Shown here: one piece after another, positions 62,401-64,000 of the stretch
Numbering within the stretch: the stretch's first letter is position 1
Layout: each line of letters starts with the position of its first letter
Assembly: GCA_030706735.1 (NCBI GenBank)
Contig: JAUZNZ010000017.1
Location: 45,335-109,334, forward strand
Length of the DNA stretch: 64,000 nt
From: Bacteroidota bacterium
GTDB taxonomy: Bacteria; Bacteroidota; Bacteroidia; Chitinophagales; Chitinophagaceae
Reading direction: 5' to 3'
Made by a program: the position numbers and the translations under genes
Notes under the pieces: model-generated
Databases searched by the model: none
What the model was told of the DNA's origin: nothing
Seen by the model: the letters and a program-made list of their open reading frames with translations, nothing else

Positions 62401-63096
62401 ATGGCTGGTTATCCGGAAAACCAGGGCGAGTATCTCCTGGACGAAGGCTTCTTCCTGGATGCTAAGCACCTTAAATGAACGAAGCAGGGGCGCCTCCTTG
62501 ATAAATTCCAGCAATTCCTCAGCGATCATATCCGGCGAAAGGATCAGATCCACGTACCCGGAAGAGACCGCGCTGTTGGGCATGCCGTCAAATTGTGCCG
62601 TTGCCGGATCCTGCACGACGATCGTTCCTCCATTGTCCTTGATCGCCTGAATCCCTTTAGTGCCATCGGTCCCCGTGCCCGATAAGATGATCCCTACCGA
62701 CCTTTCCGCCTTGTCCCTGGCCAGGGATTCGAAAAAAGTATCGATGGCGGTGTTGGGCTGATGATCCCTTATTTTTTCCACGACCTTCAATCGGCCCTCC
62801 TGCAGGGTGAGGATCTTTCGGGGAGGGATCAAATAGATACTATCCGGCAACAGGGTCATTCCATCCGCCGCCTCGAGTACCTGCATTTCGGTGTGTTTGG
62901 AAAGAAGGTCAGCCATCAGGCTTTTATAATCCGGAGAGAGGTGTTGGATAATGATGAAAGAGAATCCCGTGGTAGCGGGCATATTGTCGAACAGCTCGTT
63001 AATGGCCTCCAGGCCACCCGCAGAAGCCCCGATACCTACCACATAGCTGTTTGGTAATGAGTTTCGTAGCTGAATTTTTTCGGTCACATTCTTCAT
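59452..63096 (-). CDS. CheB-CheR-PAS-histidine kinase fusion protein
   Basis: 1214 residues. CheB methylesterase (about 15-195: [17 protein letters not shown] with catalytic Ser, [13 protein letters not shown] with His, [15 protein letters not shown] with Asp). CheR methyltransferase (about 210-480: [60 protein letters not shown]). A heptad coiled coil (about 655-735; [20 protein letters not shown]) joins it to two PAS regions. HisKA ([20 protein letters not shown], phospho-His) and HATPase ([40 protein letters not shown]) follow. There is no membrane segment. A single-domain response regulator diverges from it. Confidence 0.93.
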   Translation of the reverse strand: MKNVTEKIQLRNSLPNSYVVGIGASAGGLEAINELFDNMPATTGFSFIIIQHLSPDYKSLMADLLSKHTEMQVLEAADGMTLLPDSIYLIPPRKILTLQEGRLKVVEKIRDHQPNTAIDTFFESLARDKAERSVGIILSGTGTDGTKGIQAIKDNGGTIVVQDPATAQFDGMPNSAVSSGYVDLILSPDMIAEELLEFIKEAPLLRSFKVLSIQEEAFVQEILALVFRITSHDFSNYKRPTIYRRIAKRMAEMNIKSIGEYYECLTRHPEEVQRLCKEFLLHVTRFFRDEQAFDTLKTAVIPDIFARKDSRDIVKVWVAGCSTGEEAYSLAILFDEYLGRQYAHDRDVKIFASDISQDVIDYASKGVYTADQVKNVGPERLKRYFVRDGGGYRVVPAIRKMIVFAKHDMLKDPPFSKIDLLTCRNALIYMNPALQKSILQKFHFSIIDDGYLFLGPSENISILKEVMTEVDKKWKIYRCISKTRVADLESFSNPADGAISVATSFVKAKNALNHLSDIFRDTLMEEYGFAGIFIDKNFEVKQAMGHFKKFMDFPENNFNFNLLKLVPTDLSIALSTGIRKAMKDNERVVLRNIKYVHDKVEKVVTVIIKPYVVQKSYMQPFLFIVLKEEEAIAKKISAVTTITPGTYSNERIRQLEQELIDTKENLQALLEEVESSNEELQSSNEEIISSNEELQSTNEELQSLNEELHTVNAEHQLKIRELIELNDDLNNYFRNSDIGQILIDRRLVIRKFTPMATRQVNLIAGDIGRSIVDISTNMRDLNFVNDIKSVMQSGQVLQKEVPMEDKTYLMRIAPYLRQNNQNDGVVVSFIDVSEIKRLNNTLEAVYNSSTSGILGLTAIRDERNAVVDFEIVSANKASLSLLGLPDGVIHRRFRQLFGHVESKIFDAYREVVESGETRAFEFYNQEWQRWFEIIAVKMMDGLVVTFTDITDRKSSSEKIERGYEELKITSQQLENTNYELQKSNMDLMQFASVASHDLKEPLRKIQVFGNMLREKIDSKLERQEADYLGKMINSSNRMQSLIDNILTLARLSRVDTPYTKVDLNDVINQIIDDLEISIRDKVVKFNVQKLPVIRGIEGQLHQLFQNLISNAIKFNNGRPVIDIREEPVSSALGEEFRIIAADYVSIVVADNGIGFDERFSHKIFGIFQRLDPTNYQGTGIGLAIGKKIVDNHKGYIRARSQPGKGSQFTILLPK

Positions 63097-63137
63097 GCAA
63101 AACCAATTTATCTTTTATATTTGCCCGTATTTCACGC

Positions 63138-63145
63138 TATTTTTG
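63138..63145 (+). promoter_or_regulatory. -7 promoter element of the single-domain response regulator
   Basis: TATTTTTG lies 20 bases before the ATG at 63166, matching TAnnTTTG. Confidence 0.55.
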
Positions 63146-63165
63146 CACTAACGGGCCTTGTTGCA

Positions 63166-63552
63166 ATGAAAATATTATTAATCGAAGATGATCTGGATGA
63201 TATAGAGCTGCTCCAAGAAGGCCTTGGCGATTTCCCCTATGAAATGGATGTCGCCAATGACGGAGGTCTGGCGGTGGAATATATCAAAGCCAGCAAGAGT
63301 CGTCCTGACCTGATCGTGCTCGATCTGAACCTGCCCAAGATCCATGGGAGGGACGTCATCCTGGAAATCAAAGCCTCTCCCCTTTTCCAACATGTTCCGC
63401 TCATCATTTTGACCACCTCTTCCGCTAAGGAAGACATGGAATACGCTTACAAGAATGGAGCCGATAAATATTTATTAAAACCCACGGATTCGCAGCAACT
63501 CGATCAGATCGTCTCCATCATTTACAGTTACAGCCCCAAGAAACCTGCATAG
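63166..63552 (+). CDS. Single-domain response regulator
   Basis: 128 residues from the ATG at 63166 (MKILLIEDDLDDIELLQEGL), just one receiver domain: IEDDLDD acidic pocket, DLIVLDLNLPKIHGRDVILE with the phospho-Asp near 60, LIILTTSSAKEDMEYAYKNG and DKYLLKPTDSQQ with the conserved Lys. No output domain. It is divergent from the CheB-CheR-kinase gene (69 bases), so it is the likely phosphorylation partner. Confidence 0.92.
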   Translation: MKILLIEDDLDDIELLQEGLGDFPYEMDVANDGGLAVEYIKASKSRPDLIVLDLNLPKIHGRDVILEIKASPLFQHVPLIILTTSSAKEDMEYAYKNGADKYLLKPTDSQQLDQIVSIIYSYSPKKPA

Positions 63553-63607
63553 CTTTAAAACCCTTGTCAGTCTGGTATTTCAGCATGGATGTCCAGCGGA
63601 CCGCGGG

Positions 63608-63640
63608 TTTGCGGACCTGGCTCTCGCTTCGCTAATTTTG
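63608..63640 (+). promoter_or_regulatory. Two-element promoter before the DUF3830-like gene
   Basis: TTTG (63608-63611) and, 21 bases later, TAATTTTG (63633-63640) match -33 and -7 elements of Bacteroidota promoters. Confidence 0.6.
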
Positions 63641-63657
63641 CGTCGGAAGGGGAGCTG

Positions 63658-63681
63658 AATTGTGGAAAAAGTTCCACAATT
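63658..63681. promoter_or_regulatory. 24-bp perfect palindromic operator candidate
   Basis: AATTGTGGAA and TTCCACAATT are exact inverted arms around AAAG, 17 bases after the -7 element and 67 bases before the ATG at 63749. The position over the transcription start or leader suits a repressor dimer, though an mRNA hairpin is also possible. No T-run follows. Confidence 0.5.
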
Positions 63682-63748
63682 GTCATCACTCGTTCCTACC
63701 TTTAAATTCACGCAAAAAGGGAGTCCCTTTTTCCATAAATTCAGCGTT

Positions 63749-64000
63749 ATGAATGGGTTTACCATTAGAGCCGATAACCAGGCCCCGATACGATTTCTGT
63801 TTTATGCCGACAGCGCCCCGGAAACTTGTAAGGCTTTCGCCTCGATGCTCCCATTTAAACGGGTTTTTGTCCATGCCAGAACGTCCGGTCAGGAGGTATG
63901 GACGGATGATTCCCCGCGGCTGGACGTTATCCAGGAGAATGCATCCGTCTTTACCGAACCCGGCGAAGCGGTTATCGGACCATCGCGGCCCTTGCGGGCA
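63749..64000 (+). CDS. DUF3830-like (cyclophilin-fold) protein, N-terminal part (cut by window edge)
   Basis: 84 codons from the ATG at 63749 stay open to the window end: MNGFTIRADNQAPIRFLFYA, then DSAPETCKAFASMLPFKRVF, VHARTSGQEVWTDDSPRLDV and ENASVFTEPGEAVIGP. The EDxAPxTCxAF-like helix and the HARxSGxExW strand are typical of the DUF3830/cyclophilin-like fold. It is behind a two-element promoter and palindrome. Family function is unknown. Confidence 0.6.
   Translation, partial: MNGFTIRADNQAPIRFLFYADSAPETCKAFASMLPFKRVFVHARTSGQEVWTDDSPRLDVIQENASVFTEPGEAVIGPSRPLRA

Overview
The window looks like a chromosomal stretch of a GC-rich member of the Bacteroidota, most likely family Chitinophagaceae. 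Support: an ECF sigma / FecR / SusC / SusD locus, a second TonB-receptor operon with DUF4249 lipoproteins, a DUF3276 (PUR-type) protein, LytS/LytTR regulation, an exosortase of the XrtF/XrtX kind, and recurrent TAnnTTTG -7 promoter elements with few Shine-Dalgarno sites. The family assignment is inference; no rRNA is present.

Layout. 1-111: edge fragment of a HicB-like antitoxin. 244-9105: a trans-envelope-regulated uptake operon (sigma factor, FecR anti-sigma factor, STN-containing SusC, SusD, Asp-box/LVIVD beta-propeller protein). 9227-14853: envelope proteins (DUF3943, PAP2 phosphatase, a gluzincin-propeller-barrel protein). 14903-25161: GT-C membrane protein, PrsW protease, GNAT, queuosine-precursor transporter, YfhO, a GT4 glycosyltransferase, DUF3276 and an ABC exporter. 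25242-34839: tRNA-Ser(UGA), then an AT-richer accessory region ending at tRNA-Leu(GAG). It holds conjugative-element remnants (TraN, an element-type HTH regulator), a Crp-like regulator, DUF416, a complete IS3-family element, unknown small genes, an MNT gene with a frameshifted HEPN partner, and an N-terminal tyrosine-recombinase stub next to phased TGTGTCA repeats at the 3' side of tRNA-Leu.

34883-45512: core-like genes (histidine kinase, GT2, tRNA-Gly and tRNA-Leu, cupin, DUF1569, LytTR/LytS pair, ankyrin protein, barrel protein, DUF2188 and DUF2383 stress-type proteins) ending in a compact exosortase cassette with its own apparent substrate. 45739-54012: a tightly spaced five-gene operon (unknown secreted protein, STN TonB receptor, two tandem DUF4249 lipoproteins, MG2-type protein). 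54078-64000: DUF6496, HU, hybrid histidine kinase, CsbD, an alditol-oxidase-like flavoenzyme, a repeat lipoprotein, a giant CheB-CheR-PAS-kinase protein with a divergent single-domain response regulator, and the start of a DUF3830-like gene behind a promoter and a 24-bp perfect palindrome.

The best candidates for something under-described are the three-gene exosortase/substrate cassette (44213-45512), the decayed tRNA-bounded island with phased repeats (25.5-34.8 kb), the protease-propeller-barrel fusion (11992-14853) and the unknown gene heading the second TonB operon (45739). All domain calls come from reading motifs; no searches were run.
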